Positions 26,905 through 35,864 of a DNA stretch of 64,000 nucleotides are shown here, piece by piece. The notes under the pieces are model-generated. The model was not told where the DNA came from. It made no database searches and was given only the letters and a program-made list of their open reading frames with translations. Numbering within the stretch: position 1 is the stretch's first letter; the number at the start of each line of letters is the position of its first letter. Position numbers and translations under genes: made by a program. Source of the stretch: Acidithiobacillus caldus ATCC 51756 (GTDB taxonomy: Bacteria; Pseudomonadota; Gammaproteobacteria; Acidithiobacillales; Acidithiobacillaceae); assembly GCF_000175575.2 (NCBI RefSeq), contig NZ_CP005986.1, positions 441,549 through 505,548 on the forward strand. The letters run 5' to 3'.

Positions 26905-27391
26905 GGGTGGCTTGAAGTCCGCCATGCTTGGCGGCACCCCGCTACGTCTATACTAGTATCTTTCCGTGAGTTTGCAAGTAGGCTTCGTGGGTGTCACGCG
27001 GCTGGCGTGGGTGCTCTGAAAGTCATATTATACGGGCGATGCAGGCGAATCCGGCGCGACACTTGCGCGACAGCGCGGAAGTGACGAGAGATGATTTAGG
27101 ATGACGGGGAATGATAGTGTAGTGTTCAAATTATTGATATTGATGATGTCAGGAAAAGCGACGAATGGCGGGCATGGGGCAAAAATGGGCTACGTTGGAC
27201 TCCGAATCCAAAGTTCACTGGTTCGAATCCAGTATCGCGCACCAATTACATCAAGGCTCCGGGAGGCATCCTGGGGCTTTTTTCTTTGCCGATTTGATTT
27301 TCCGCGATTCTGCCGATAGTAGAGAAAACCTCGGAGGATTTTCCCGTGTCCGGGTCTCTGACGAGTCTTCTAGACGGCCTCGGTTTTCGTC
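26905..27391. other. Right end of the island, no gene
   Basis: 487 bp between the IS3 element and the DUF2256 gene. It contains a 10-bp palindrome ATACTAGTAT (26950-26959), the right-hand copy of the 18-bp CGCGACACTTGCGCGACA repeat (27055-27072), and the 3' tRNA-Arg remnant with its terminator (27195-27307). A 72-codon frame here overlaps the tRNA remnant and is not credible. Confidence 0.6.
27195..27307 (+). repeat. Right copy of the direct repeat: 3' tRNA-Arg(CCG) remnant (attR-like)
   Basis: The anticodon arm TTGGA-CTCCGAA-TCCAA (anticodon CCG), T-arm ACTGG-TTCGAAT-CCAGT and ATCGCGC-A-CCA are intact, followed by a good terminator hairpin (27251-27286, ending in a run of six T). Upstream there is no D-arm and no 5' acceptor strand complementary to ATCGCGC, so this is a truncated tRNA. 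Length and layout equal the left copy. Confidence 0.75.
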
Positions 27392-27586
27392 ATGGTAGGG
27401 TCAGCCGCCGTGCACAAAGGTAACAAACAATCGCTACCCACCAAGATTTGCGCGCATTGCGGGCGGCCCATGACCTGGCGTCGGGCCTGGGCTCGCTGCT
27501 GGGACGAGGTGCGTTATTGCAGTGAGGCCTGTCGTCGGCGAGCGCGGCAAGGTCGCGCTGAAACGCCACCCTCGGGGAAGCGTTGA
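27392..27586 (+). CDS. DUF2256 zinc-binding protein
   Basis: 64-residue small protein with the DUF2256 pattern HKGNKQSLPTKICAHCGRPMTWRRAWARCWDEVRYCSEACRRRAR, in which two CxxC/CxxxC pairs would bind one zinc. Function is unknown; homologues are often linked to photolyase/cryptochrome-like or DNA-repair genes, but none is adjacent here. The family usually starts one or two residues before HKGNK, so a GTG at 27410 is a good alternative start. Ends 18 bp before the convergent antiporter gene. Confidence 0.8.
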   Translation: MVGSAAVHKGNKQSLPTKICAHCGRPMTWRRAWARCWDEVRYCSEACRRRARQGRAETPPSGKR

Positions 27587-27604
27587 CCGAGACCCTGCGC
27601 CGAC

Positions 27605-29269
27605 CTATTCCGCGGACGGATCCGTGCCGCTTTCGGGGGACCGGGCAGCCGCAGCAGCGCCCGCCTCGCTTTCCTGGGTACGTAGCTCCTCGAGCCAACG
27701 TTCTCGCAGTGCGCGCGGCTGCGATTCCAGATCCAGGGTTTCCGCATCGAGATCGGCGCGCAGTTCGTCGAAGGTTCGCTGGCTGATGAGTCCCGCCTGC
27801 TGGGCGTCCAGGAGTCGCTTTTTCTGGCGCGCCAAAAGGCGCTGGTACAGGCGCGTAAAATCCCCCTGAAGGCGTTTGGCTGGGTCAAAGTCGAGGTTGC
27901 CGAGACTCGCCCGCGAGCTTTCCTGGATGGCGACAAAATGCTTGCGGATGAGTTCGACCGCTTCCTCGGAGTAGAACTCCTCGCGCCGCAGACGCTCCAG
28001 ATCGTCCAGGGTCCCCTGGGCGAGGCGCAGGCGCATGCGGCGGGCCTCCAGAACACTCCAGCGATCGTTGGGATCGATGATGCCGAGGCTCTTGGCGATG
28101 GGAGTCATGGTCAGGCCCTGGATGAGGATGGTCAGCAAGACGACGCCGAAGACCAGATTGACGAGGATCTCGCGGTAGGGGAAATGGGGCGGTAGGCTGA
28201 GCACCAGAACCATGGACAGCGCACCGCGCACCCCACCCCAGAGGAGGATGAAATGCCAGATCCAGGGGATGTGCGAGCGGGTCTTGCTGAGCAAGGCGCC
28301 GACGCCATAGACCACGCTGGCGCGGGCAAGGGTGATGGCGACGTAGGCGGCGAGAATGAGCGGCCAGACCCGGAAAAGCTCCGGCAGGTGAATGGTAAAG
28401 CCCACCAGCAGGAATACCAGGGAATTGAGGACAAAACCCAGATACTCCCAGAAGGTGTTCACGGCCAGACTGACGCTAGGGGCCATGCCTTGACGAATGC
28501 CCGTTGCGCCGCAGACGAGGCCCGCGGCCACGGTGCTGATGACCCCCGAATACCCCAGCTGATCGGCAGCCAGAAAACTGCCGTAGGCGGCCAGGATCGT
28601 GAGGGTGATCTCCACCATGGCGTCGTCCACGCGCTTGATCCACTCTGCCGCCAACCAACCGATGAAGCCGCCAACCAGAATACCGCCGCCGACGATCTCC
28701 AAAAAACTGGTGGCCAGAGACGTCCAGTGGGCGGAGGAGCCCATGGCAATGCCGAGAAAAAGCGTGAAAAAGACAATGGCGGTACCGTCGTTGAGCAGGC
28801 TTTCGCTCTCCACGAGCAGGGTGAGGCGGGCGGGCGCCTGCAATTGCCGAAAGATGGCGACCACGGAAATGGGGTCCGTTGCCGCGACCATAGCCCCAAA
28901 AACCAGGGCAATGCCGAAGGGCATGACCACTCCCTCCAGGTCGCCCAGAAAGTGGCTGCTCCAAACGAAGACGGCGGCAGTCAGAACGATGGAGAGAAGC
29001 ACTCCCGGCACCGCCAGACCAAAGATGGCAAGGCGGTCGCGCCAGAGGGCCGAAGCGGGAAGGTGATAGGCCGACTCAAAGATCAAGCCCGGCAGAACCA
29101 CATTGAAAAGGAGATCCTGGCTCAGCACCGGCGCCTGAAAAAGCTTCAAGGACCCCAATAGCAGGCCGCCGAGGACGAGCGCCACCACATAGGGTATGCG
29201 CACCCGATTGGCGATGACGGCCAGGAGCGATGCGCAGACGAAGAGGATCAGAAGGGTTTCCGGATTCAT
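27605..29269 (-). CDS. NhaP-type Na+(K+)/H+ antiporter
   Basis: 554-residue CPA1-family inner-membrane cation/proton antiporter. About 12 hydrophobic helices fill residues 1-400. Key segments include the core GAMVAATDPISVVAIFRQL, LLVESESLLNDGTAIVFFTLFLGIAMG (the ND pair of CPA1), and ILLWGGVRGALSMVLVLSLP. The C-terminal 150 residues are charged and helical, a cytoplasmic regulatory tail ending in a poly-Ala/Glu stretch. In an acidophile it would serve pH or potassium homeostasis; ion selectivity cannot be read from the sequence. Confidence 0.92.
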   Translation of the reverse strand: MNPETLLILFVCASLLAVIANRVRIPYVVALVLGGLLLGSLKLFQAPVLSQDLLFNVVLPGLIFESAYHLPASALWRDRLAIFGLAVPGVLLSIVLTAAVFVWSSHFLGDLEGVVMPFGIALVFGAMVAATDPISVVAIFRQLQAPARLTLLVESESLLNDGTAIVFFTLFLGIAMGSSAHWTSLATSFLEIVGGGILVGGFIGWLAAEWIKRVDDAMVEITLTILAAYGSFLAADQLGYSGVISTVAAGLVCGATGIRQGMAPSVSLAVNTFWEYLGFVLNSLVFLLVGFTIHLPELFRVWPLILAAYVAITLARASVVYGVGALLSKTRSHIPWIWHFILLWGGVRGALSMVLVLSLPPHFPYREILVNLVFGVVLLTILIQGLTMTPIAKSLGIIDPNDRWSVLEARRMRLRLAQGTLDDLERLRREEFYSEEAVELIRKHFVAIQESSRASLGNLDFDPAKRLQGDFTRLYQRLLARQKKRLLDAQQAGLISQRTFDELRADLDAETLDLESQPRALRERWLEELRTQESEAGAAAAARSPESGTDPSAE

Positions 29270-29437
29270 GCTGAGGCCCTAACCCATTAGGTCGTTGGTG
29301 ACGCTCAGGATACCGGAAATGGACGCGGGACGCCCGTCAGGCAGCGCCGGCGGCAGTTCACAAACGAAGAGCCCACACGTTGCCGACCGCGCAGGTGCAG
29401 GCTCTCCAGCGGCAGGAACCGCGCCGGGATAGTAGCC

Positions 29438-29695
29438 CTATTGGCCGTTGAGGGTTCTTTCGATACTGGGCAGTGCGGCCCCCACACCGGCGCCAACGGC
29501 GCCGCCAACGGCCGCGCCAAGCGCCGGATTACCGCCAGCGACGGCGCCCAGCACCGCACCGCCCGTGGCACCAATGGCACCGCCACTCAGGGCGCGTTGG
29601 CCCGTGGGGCTCATGTTTGCGCACCCGGCAAGACCGAGCACCGCCAGAGCCAGAATGCCCGCTCGCAGTATCGTTACGGGGTTATGCGTCGTCAT
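29438..29695 (-). CDS. Small glycine-zipper lipoprotein
   Basis: 85 residues with signal peptide and lipobox LAGCAN (Cys about 24). A glycine-zipper follows (GGAIGATGGAVLGAVAGGNPALGAAVGGAVGAGVGAALP), as in OsmB/YMGG-type outer-membrane lipoproteins. The ATG at 29695 has AGAGGA 8-13 nt upstream; longer in-frame starts exist but are less likely. Function unknown, probably an envelope-stress or structural lipoprotein. Confidence 0.75.
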   Translation of the reverse strand: MTTHNPVTILRAGILALAVLGLAGCANMSPTGQRALSGGAIGATGGAVLGAVAGGNPALGAAVGGAVGAGVGAALPSIERTLNGQ

Positions 29696-29778
29696 AGTAG
29701 TCCTCTCTTCTCTATCCATATGCGAACTTGGACCTGGGGTCATTCCGAAGATTCCCAAGGCGGAATCGGAGTGTAAAG

Positions 29779-30111
29779 TCAATCGTCGTCCCAGTGACCC
29801 CAGTGCCCCTCGTGATGCCAGCGACCGGCCCAGGGCGGCGGACCATGCCGCTTCCAGCGACGCCCTTCCGGGACCACGTAGTATCCAGGCGCCGGAGGAG
29901 CTACGTAGTACACTGGGCGCGGCGGCGCCACCACCACCGGCGGGGCGTAGTAATAGCGTGGGGCTTGGCCCAGATACAGGCTCGCCCCGGGGATCGCCAC
30001 ACCCAGAGAAAAATCGTCCGCCCGCGCGCTCTGGCTGGCTACCGTGGCCAGCACCGCGCTGCTAAGCATCAGGCCGAGAATGACCGCACGGTACCCTCTG
30101 TGTGCTTTCAT
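29779..30111 (-). CDS. Secreted Tyr/Pro-rich protein
   Basis: 110 residues. Residues 1-28 form a signal peptide (YRAVILGLMLSSAVLATVASQSARA) cleaved before DDFSLG. The mature part is rich in Y, P, H and W, with repeated YYYAPP/VYYVAPP-type units and an HGPPPWAGRWHHEGHWGHWDDD tail. Such small secreted proteins are common in proteobacteria and lack a defined role; the His/Asp-rich tail could bind metal. The ATG at 30111 has GGAG 12-15 nt upstream and gives the signal peptide. Confidence 0.7.
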   Translation of the reverse strand: MKAHRGYRAVILGLMLSSAVLATVASQSARADDFSLGVAIPGASLYLGQAPRYYYAPPVVVAPPRPVYYVAPPAPGYYVVPEGRRWKRHGPPPWAGRWHHEGHWGHWDDD

Positions 30112-30372
30112 AGGTCTTGCTCCGTTAGAATCCTCAATATCAACATAAGCATAAACCATGCCATGCTGCACGGCGCCGTACCACGGGTGCTTTTTCGTAC
30201 CTGTCGCCGCAAAGACTGTGGCAAGACGTCGACAATTCTCGTCGGAAAAGCTCAATATATTGAATATAATGAAAAATTATTGTCGCTAGGGAGATTCTCC
30301 CAGACCCTGGCCGGACACGAAAGCCCGTCCCCTTGCACCCATCACCCGGGGGGAGCGGTTTTCGCGCTGGTC

Positions 30373-31407
30373 TCAGGGAAGCAAGGCGATTGGTTCCAGA
30401 CCGAGGGTCTCAGGAAAATCAAAAAGCAGGTTCATGTTCTGCAGGGCCTGGCCAGCGGCACCTTTGACCAGATTGTCGATGACCGAGAGGACGACCACCT
30501 GGCCCGGTCGCGGCTGGTGTATGGCGATGCGGCAGACGTTGGCGCCACGCACGGAGCGGGTTGCCGGATGGGAGCCCCAGGGCAGTACATCGACGAAGGG
30601 CTCCTGCGCGTAGCGGTGCACATACGTGTCCTGCAGCTCGGTATCGGCCACGGATCGATTCAGGCGAGCGTAAAGGGTTGCGTGGATGCCGCGGATCATG
30701 GGCATGAGGTGAGGGCTGAACTGCAGCTCCAGTTCCTGTCCGCTGCTGCGACGTAGCACCGACTCGATCTCGGGCCGGTGGCGGTGCCCACTGATGCCGT
30801 ACGCCTGAACATTGTCGGCCGTCTCGGCGAGGATGAGCCCCAGACGCGCCGTTCGGCCTGCGCCACTGGCACCGGATTTGCAGTCGGCAATGAGACTGTC
30901 CGTGTGCAGGAGACCTGCCTGCAGGAGCGGATGCAGGCCGAGGATGACCGCCGTCGGATAACAGCCGGGGTTGGCCACCAGGCGACTATTCCGGATCTCC
31001 TCGCGAAAGAGCTCCGGTAGGCCGTAGCTGGCCTCAGCCAGAATATCGGTGGCGCTGTGGGCGAGGCCGTACCAGTGCTCGTAGCTGGCGGGGTCTTTCA
31101 GACGGAAATCGGCGCCGAGGTCGATGACCCGAACCCCTGCAGCAAGGAGTTCGGGTGCCATGTCCATGGCAACGCCGTGAGGCGTGGCGAAAAAGACGAG
31201 GTCGAGCCCGCGCAGGCGGGCGAGGTTCGGCTCCTCGTAACACAGCGTGGTGTGTCCGCGCAGGTTGGGGAAGTGATCGGCGAGGCTCTGCCCTGCCTCG
31301 GCGCGGGAGGTGACGATTTCCAGGCGTACCTTCGGGTGCCCCAGCAGGAGCCGTACCAGCTCAACACCCGTATAACCCGTACCGCCGACAATCCCGACTC
31401 GAATCAT
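30373..31407 (-). CDS. argC: N-acetyl-gamma-glutamyl-phosphate reductase
   Basis: 344-residue NADPH-dependent enzyme of arginine biosynthesis that reduces N-acetylglutamyl phosphate to the semialdehyde. The Rossmann start is [21 protein letters not shown]. The catalytic Cys is in [15 protein letters not shown] (about 147-150), with the catalytic His in the [12 protein letters not shown] region. The ATG at 31407 is preferred over a GTG three codons upstream, with AGGTG 7-11 nt before it. It follows rpsI beyond a strong terminator, so it is probably separately transcribed. Confidence 0.95.
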   Translation of the reverse strand: MIRVGIVGGTGYTGVELVRLLLGHPKVRLEIVTSRAEAGQSLADHFPNLRGHTTLCYEEPNLARLRGLDLVFFATPHGVAMDMAPELLAAGVRVIDLGADFRLKDPASYEHWYGLAHSATDILAEASYGLPELFREEIRNSRLVANPGCYPTAVILGLHPLLQAGLLHTDSLIADCKSGASGAGRTARLGLILAETADNVQAYGISGHRHRPEIESVLRRSSGQELELQFSPHLMPMIRGIHATLYARLNRSVADTELQDTYVHRYAQEPFVDVLPWGSHPATRSVRGANVCRIAIHQPRPGQVVVLSVIDNLVKGAAGQALQNMNLLFDFPETLGLEPIALLP

Positions 31408-31446
31408 GGTGCCCACCTAAAAGCCTGCCAATCCGTCTACTGCCAA

Positions 31447-31472
31447 TGAAAAAGCCGCCCTGGGGCGGCTTT
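31447..31472 (-). terminator. Intrinsic terminator of rplM-rpsI
   Basis: A 10-bp perfect stem (AAAGCCGCCC / GGGCGGCTTT) with a 2-nt centre (31451-31472) runs into TTTTTC on the minus strand, 20 bp after the rpsI stop. Confidence 0.85.
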
Positions 31473-31492
31473 CGGCTAGCGGCAATCCACCA

Positions 31493-31879
31493 TCAGCGTT
31501 TGGAGAACTGATGGCTACGCCGTGCCTTGTGCTTGCCCACTTTCTTGCGTTCCACTTCGCGCGCGTCGCGGGTAACGAACCCGGCGCTGCGTAGCGGGCG
31601 ACGCAGGGTTTCGTCGTAACGCATGAGGGCGCGGGTAATTCCGTGACGGATGGCGCCCGCCTGACCACTGGCACCACCGCCGCTGACGTTGACCAGAATG
31701 TCGAACTGGCTGCCGTGCCCCGTGAGTTCCAGAGGCTGGAGGACGATCATGCGCGAGGTCTCGCGGCCAAAGTACTCTTCAAGGCTACGCTTGTTGATGA
31801 CGATCTTGCCCGAACCACGCCGCAGGTAGACGCGCGCCGTGGCACTCTTGCGTCGTCCGGTACCGTAATACTGTTCCAT
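31493..31879 (-). CDS. rpsI: 30S ribosomal protein S9
   Basis: 128-residue ribosomal protein of the small-subunit head. It shows [37 protein letters not shown] at the start and the conserved basic C-terminus [15 protein letters not shown] that reaches the P-site tRNA. ATG at 31879 gives the family N-terminus; an upstream extension is dropped. It lies 13 bp after rplM, the standard two-gene operon, closed by the terminator at 31447-31472. Confidence 0.98.
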   Translation of the reverse strand: MEQYYGTGRRKSATARVYLRRGSGKIVINKRSLEEYFGRETSRMIVLQPLELTGHGSQFDILVNVSGGGASGQAGAIRHGITRALMRYDETLRRPLRSAGFVTRDAREVERKKVGKHKARRSHQFSKR

Positions 31880-31892
31880 GGATTTCTTCGCC

Positions 31893-32321
31893 TTAAATGT
31901 CGAGAGGGCGGGGCTGTTGGGCCGAATGCGGATGCTCGGCACCGGCGTATACCTTGAGCTTGCGGTACATGGCCCGACCCAAGGGATTCTTGGGCAGCAT
32001 ACCCTTGACCGCGATCTCGATGACGCGCTCCGGATGCGTTTCCATCATCTTCTCGAAGGATGCGCTCTTGAGGTTGCCGACATAACCGGTGTGGCGATAG
32101 TACATCTTGTCCTTGGCCTTGTTGCCGGTGACGGCGACCTTGGCGGCGTTGACGACGACGATGTAGTCTCCGATGTCCGCATGCGGCGTGAACTCTGGCT
32201 TGTGCTTGCCGCGCAAACGACGGGCCAGCTCCGCGGACAGGCGACCAAGCACCTTGTCGGTAGCGTCAACAACGAACCAGTCCCCTTGTACCTCGTGGGA
32301 CTTGGCGGAATAGGTTTTCAT
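31893..32321 (-). CDS. rplM: 50S ribosomal protein L13
   Basis: 142-residue early-assembly protein of the large subunit, beginning [41 protein letters not shown]. It contains [32 protein letters not shown] and [26 protein letters not shown]. Length equals E. coli L13 (142). First gene of the rplM-rpsI operon. Confidence 0.98.
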   Translation of the reverse strand: MKTYSAKSHEVQGDWFVVDATDKVLGRLSAELARRLRGKHKPEFTPHADIGDYIVVVNAAKVAVTGNKAKDKMYYRHTGYVGNLKSASFEKMMETHPERVIEIAVKGMLPKNPLGRAMYRKLKVYAGAEHPHSAQQPRPLDI

Positions 32322-32385
32322 CGGGAAACTCCGGTTAGGGGTTCTTTGCCAAGGGTGCAGATACTACCCATCCGGCGAAGCCCTG

Positions 32386-32736
32386 TCAACGTAAGCTCTG
32401 ATCCACCCTGGTGCTTCCTTCCTCCGCGCGGCGCTTGCTGGCGGCCTCGCGGACATCGGATGGCGCCGACGCTCCTTTGCTGGTGACGCGCAGGTTGGCG
32501 CGCAGCAGGGTCCAGAAGCGCCGGTAGCGTGCCCTTTCCTCATCCAGGGCGAGCAGGCGGCTGGTGATTTCCGCCGGCGAGGCTTCGGGCAAGGACTGGA
32601 TGATGCTCTGCCACTGTCGCTCCAGCACGCTCTGACGCTCCGAGATGGCGGCGAGTACCTCGGCAAGGTCCGGCGTCCCCGGACTCTGACTGGTGTGGCA
32701 ACGGCTCAGTCGACTGAGAAGGTGTATGGCGCTCAC
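32386..32736 (-). CDS. Hypothetical cytoplasmic protein, charged and helical
   Basis: 116 residues from a GTG at 32736 with AAAGGA 7-12 nt upstream. The sequence is rich in Ala, Arg, Glu and Ser and predicted helical (DLAEVLAAISERQSVLERQWQSIIQ; AEITSRLLALDEERARYRRFWTLLRANLRVTS), without signal peptide or membrane segment. No family recognised. It lies downstream of the cydAB terminator and upstream of rplM in the same direction, so it is probably its own unit. Confidence 0.5.
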   Translation of the reverse strand: MSAIHLLSRLSRCHTSQSPGTPDLAEVLAAISERQSVLERQWQSIIQSLPEASPAEITSRLLALDEERARYRRFWTLLRANLRVTSKGASAPSDVREAASKRRAEEGSTRVDQSLR

Positions 32737-32821
32737 GGTGGGTCCTTTCAAGCAGGTCTTGCGGCAATATCTTTATGGTGGGTAGACCAGAGGAAGGCCA
32801 TAAAGTTGCGTCGGAGGAAAC

Positions 32822-32844
32822 GAAAAAGGGGCCACGCGGGCCCC
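32822..32844 (-). terminator. Intrinsic terminator of cydAB
   Basis: On the minus strand GGGGCC-CGCGT-GGCCCC is followed by TTTTT, 25 bp after the cydB stop codon. Confidence 0.85.
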
Positions 32845-32868
32845 GATGCGTTTTGCTCTGGACGATTA

Positions 32869-33957
32869 CTAGTGTCCGCCGTAGACGCTCTTCTTGGTGA
32901 AGCGACCGCGGAAGACCCAGATCTGGTACCAGTTGTACATGATCATCACCGGCACGAATCCCGTCATGAACAGGGTGAACACCGCCAGTGAGTTGGCCGG
33001 GTTGGCTGCCGCCTCGATGGTCCAGGTGTTGGGCACGATGTAGGGGTACATGCTTGCCCACATGGCGGCCCAGAGGGAAACCACGACCGCCTCCCCCCAG
33101 AGCAGGGCAGTGAAGTCGTGACCGCTGCTGTGGTTGGTCATGGATTGATAGGCGAAGGAGAGGGTCAGCAACAGCCAGCCTGCCCAGATGTACCAGTAAG
33201 GGCCGGTCCACTTGGCAGCCGCCCAGGGGAAGACGGCGTAGGACCAGACGATGGTGACCACGATGGCGGCCAGTGCCAGGAGCGAAAAGACACTGGTCCA
33301 GGTCTTGGCCCGCTCGTGGATGACATCCCCGGGAACGAACCGGGCACAGAGATAGAGTCCGCCGGCAAGCCCCGCCGCTATGACCGCTCCCACCCCCGTC
33401 CACAGGGAGAATGGGCTGAGCCAGTGCATGGCCGTGCCGGAAAAGTGCAGGACCGGAGTGGTGTAGTTGCCGCTGTCCACCCCCCCGATGGCGAGGCCCG
33501 ACGCCATGGGGAAGCCCTGCAGGGTGGCGCCCAGGGCGACCCCAGCAAAGAAGGTCGCAATGAGGCTGCCCAGCGCGAAGAACCAGCCCCAGATCTTGCG
33601 GCTGCTGCGTGCGTGGATATGGAACTCGAAGGCCACGGCGCGCATGATGATGGCCCACAGCGCCAGCATCAGCGGAACCATCAGGTAGTTGAAGGCAGAG
33701 CCGTAGACGAGGGGAAAGGCGCCGAAAAGGACACCGCCAGCCACCACGAGCCAGGTCTCGTTACCGTCCCAGAAGCCGGCCATGGACGCCATGATGGCGC
33801 CGCGCTCGTCCTCATCCTTGGAAAAGAGGGCAAAGATGCCCGCTCCAAGATCCGCCCCGTCCAGGGCAATGTAAAACAGAAACATCAGACCCAGCAGCAG
33901 CCACCACCAGGTGGATAGGGCAGAACTGATGTTTAGTATGTCGTGGCTTAATTCCAT
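32869..33957 (-). CDS. cydB: Cytochrome bd-type quinol oxidase subunit II
   Basis: 362-residue membrane subunit pairing with CydA. Nine or so hydrophobic helices are seen. Family motifs include ALDGADLGAGIFALF near the N-terminus, DGNETWLVVAGGVLFGAFPLVY (about 62-83), and EFHIHARSSRKIWGWFFALGS. It lies 71 bp after cydA and ends at a strong terminator. No CydX-like small subunit frame is visible downstream. With CydA it reduces oxygen with electrons from quinol at the inner membrane. Confidence 0.94.
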   Translation of the reverse strand: MELSHDILNISSALSTWWWLLLGLMFLFYIALDGADLGAGIFALFSKDEDERGAIMASMAGFWDGNETWLVVAGGVLFGAFPLVYGSAFNYLMVPLMLALWAIIMRAVAFEFHIHARSSRKIWGWFFALGSLIATFFAGVALGATLQGFPMASGLAIGGVDSGNYTTPVLHFSGTAMHWLSPFSLWTGVGAVIAAGLAGGLYLCARFVPGDVIHERAKTWTSVFSLLALAAIVVTIVWSYAVFPWAAAKWTGPYWYIWAGWLLLTLSFAYQSMTNHSSGHDFTALLWGEAVVVSLWAAMWASMYPYIVPNTWTIEAAANPANSLAVFTLFMTGFVPVMIMYNWYQIWVFRGRFTKKSVYGGH

Positions 33958-34028
33958 GATGGCGCTCCTTGTTTCTCACGGCGGGGCCGGCGCCGTGCCG
34001 ACCCCGCTGCCGGGTTTCCGTTACGGCC

Positions 34029-35486
34029 TCAGCGATTCCGTTCCAGGACGGGCTTGGCGAAGCTCGGCCGCGCATGACCACCGCCAGCGTGGCTTTCGTC
34101 CTCTTCCGTGTGGTGGAACAGGGTATCCGAGGGAGCGATATCGTCCACACCCTTGGCAATGACCCGGGTGAAGAAGTACCAGGCGCCTGCCCAGACCACG
34201 AGTTCGAAGACGATGTAGCCCGCGAACCAAGCGATTTCCTGGGCCACGCTCATGTGACTCACGCCTTCATAGGTGCGCATCATGCCGTACACGAGCCAAG
34301 GCTGGCGACCGATCTCACGCACCCACCAGCCGGTCCAGATGGCCAGGTAGGGCAGGAGGCTCGACAGCACCAGGGCACGTAGGAACCAGGGACGCTTCTG
34401 CAACTCCCGCGCCGTGAGCTTGCCCCGCAGGCGCAGCCAGTTGCCCCACAGGGCCACGAAGAAGAGGAAGAAGCCGATGGCTACCATGACCCGGAAGGCA
34501 TAGAAGGGTACCCAGACATCCGGGCGATCCTTGGCCGGGAACTGATCCAGACCTTTCACCACGCCGTTCCAGGTGTGGGTCTCCAAGAGGCTCAGGACGT
34601 GGGGGATGCCGATCGCAAAGACGTTGCCATCGTTCTGGGCATTGGGGATGGCGATGAGGTTCCAGGAGGTATTGGGGCTGCCATCGGGCAGGTAGGTGTG
34701 GTAATGCCCCTCCATGGCCGCCAGGGAGGTCGGCTGCGTGTCCGCCACATCCTTGCCGACACTGTCACCGATATAGATCTGGATAGGGGTGACGATGAGC
34801 AGCGCCAGGAGCGTGGGCTTCAGCAACTTGGTGAAGAGGTCGGCGTTGCGGTTCTTCAGGATGAACCAGCCTGCCACTCCGGCAAACACGAACAGGGACA
34901 ACTCGACGGTCGCCACCCACATGTGTGGGAAGCCCCAGACGAAGTTGTCATTGAAAATGGCGTGCCACCAGTTGGTCACCTGGAAGAGGCCGTCCTTGAG
35001 CACCACGCCGTTGGGCGTCTGCATCCAGGAGTTGGCCATCAGGATCCACATGGCCGACAGGCTCGAGGACAGGCCCACGTTGAAGGTCGCAAAGGCGTGC
35101 ATGGCCTTGCTCACCTTACCCCAGCCGAAGACCATGAGGCCGATGAAGCCCGCCTCGTACATGAAGGCAGTGATGGTCTCAAAGCCCAGGATGTTGCCGA
35201 AGAAGGGCCCTGCAGCCTGGGAAAAAGGCCCGTAGAGGATGCCGAAGGCCATCTCCATGGTCACACCGGTGGCCACACCGGCACCGAAGTTGATGATGAA
35301 GATCTTTTCGAAAAAGCGGTTGAGCTTGTACCAGCGCTCGTCACCGGTCTTGAGCCAGGCTATCTCCAAAGCGAAGAGCAGCCAGGACATACCGATGGTC
35401 AGCGGCGTCCAGAGGATATGCATGGTGGTGATCCAGGCAAAGTCCAGACGGCTGAGCAGGACCGGCAAGCTGTTTTCAATGATCAT
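34029..35486 (-). CDS. cydA: Cytochrome bd-type quinol oxidase subunit I, short Q-loop (CIO-like)
   Basis: 485-residue haem-bearing subunit. Conserved haem ligands and surroundings are visible: His in LDFAWITTMHILWTPLTIG, the EMAFG and GRQPW motifs, and Met/His candidates further on. The periplasmic Q-loop (DVADTQPTSLAAMEGHYHTYLPDGSPNTSWNLIAIPNAQND) lacks the long insertion of E. coli CydA, which places it with the CioA-type short-loop oxidases, often less cyanide-sensitive. ATG at 35486 has GGGGGG about 10 nt upstream. Operon partner of cydB. Confidence 0.94.
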   Translation of the reverse strand: MIIENSLPVLLSRLDFAWITTMHILWTPLTIGMSWLLFALEIAWLKTGDERWYKLNRFFEKIFIINFGAGVATGVTMEMAFGILYGPFSQAAGPFFGNILGFETITAFMYEAGFIGLMVFGWGKVSKAMHAFATFNVGLSSSLSAMWILMANSWMQTPNGVVLKDGLFQVTNWWHAIFNDNFVWGFPHMWVATVELSLFVFAGVAGWFILKNRNADLFTKLLKPTLLALLIVTPIQIYIGDSVGKDVADTQPTSLAAMEGHYHTYLPDGSPNTSWNLIAIPNAQNDGNVFAIGIPHVLSLLETHTWNGVVKGLDQFPAKDRPDVWVPFYAFRVMVAIGFFLFFVALWGNWLRLRGKLTARELQKRPWFLRALVLSSLLPYLAIWTGWWVREIGRQPWLVYGMMRTYEGVSHMSVAQEIAWFAGYIVFELVVWAGAWYFFTRVIAKGVDDIAPSDTLFHHTEEDESHAGGGHARPSFAKPVLERNR

Positions 35487-35864
35487 GATAGGTACCCCCC
35501 AGGTTACTTTTGACTTTTATCCAATTGAACCCATTACAAAAATTTCCGGACAGACAGGAGCAATCGCTGTGCCACGCTTTGGTGCAAGGCAAGGACCTGT
35601 AAAATCAGGAGATGGTAATATTCGGCGGGGTAGGTTTGTTCAAAAGCACCGGTATGTCGGTTCAAAAGACCCACCATCGAGCAAATCACCCAATATAATC
35701 ATATATCAAGACCAACATGTCCTGATAATCCCCGCTTTTTTCCACGGGGTATCCCAGGTTGGCTTGCGCTTTTTTCTTGCCGCTACGCCGTGCCTCACCT
35801 AAGCTCAAGAAGACCCGCCCGGCAGTCCCGGTCGCGTCACCCCCGGAATCGGAAGAGGTGAGGT
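35487..35864. promoter_or_regulatory. Divergent cydA/pgi control region
   Basis: 378 bp without a gene. GTTCAAAAG occurs twice (35638-35646 and 35660-35668) at a 22-bp period, about two helical turns, in an AT-rich stretch about 150-180 bp upstream of cydA. A CATATATCAAGACC segment (35700-35714) resembles half of an FNR/CRP-type site but lacks the second half. I see no recognisable operator with certainty. Confidence 0.45.

Larger units (their letters stand above)
13372..27307. mobile_element. tRNA-Arg-associated genomic island, about 13.8 kb
   Basis: Bounded by an intact tRNA-Arg plus integrase on the left and a 3' tRNA-Arg remnant on the right, with 113-bp direct repeats at both ends. An 18-bp sequence (CGCGACACT-G/T-GCGCGACA) also occurs once near each end (13507-13524 and 27055-27072). 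Contents are integrase, an SOS-box-linked peptide, an IS5-like element, a methyltransferase/toxin-antitoxin/helicase/nuclease operon, a Phd/VapC pair and an IS3-family element. There are no conjugation genes, so it is not a self-transmissible ICE. Several genes are broken, which suggests decay. Confidence 0.8.

Noticed and set aside
27168-27243. A second complete tRNA-Arg at the right island end
   Set aside because: The anticodon arm, T-arm and CCA are good, but the preceding 27 nt form no D-arm and cannot pair with the 3' acceptor strand.
13372-27307. Interpreting the island as a prophage or ICE
   Set aside because: There are no structural, packaging, replication or conjugation genes; only integrase, IS elements, toxin-antitoxin pairs and the defence-like operon.
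27101-27319. 72-codon plus-strand frame
   Set aside because: Runs through the tRNA remnant and its terminator, so it is not coding.
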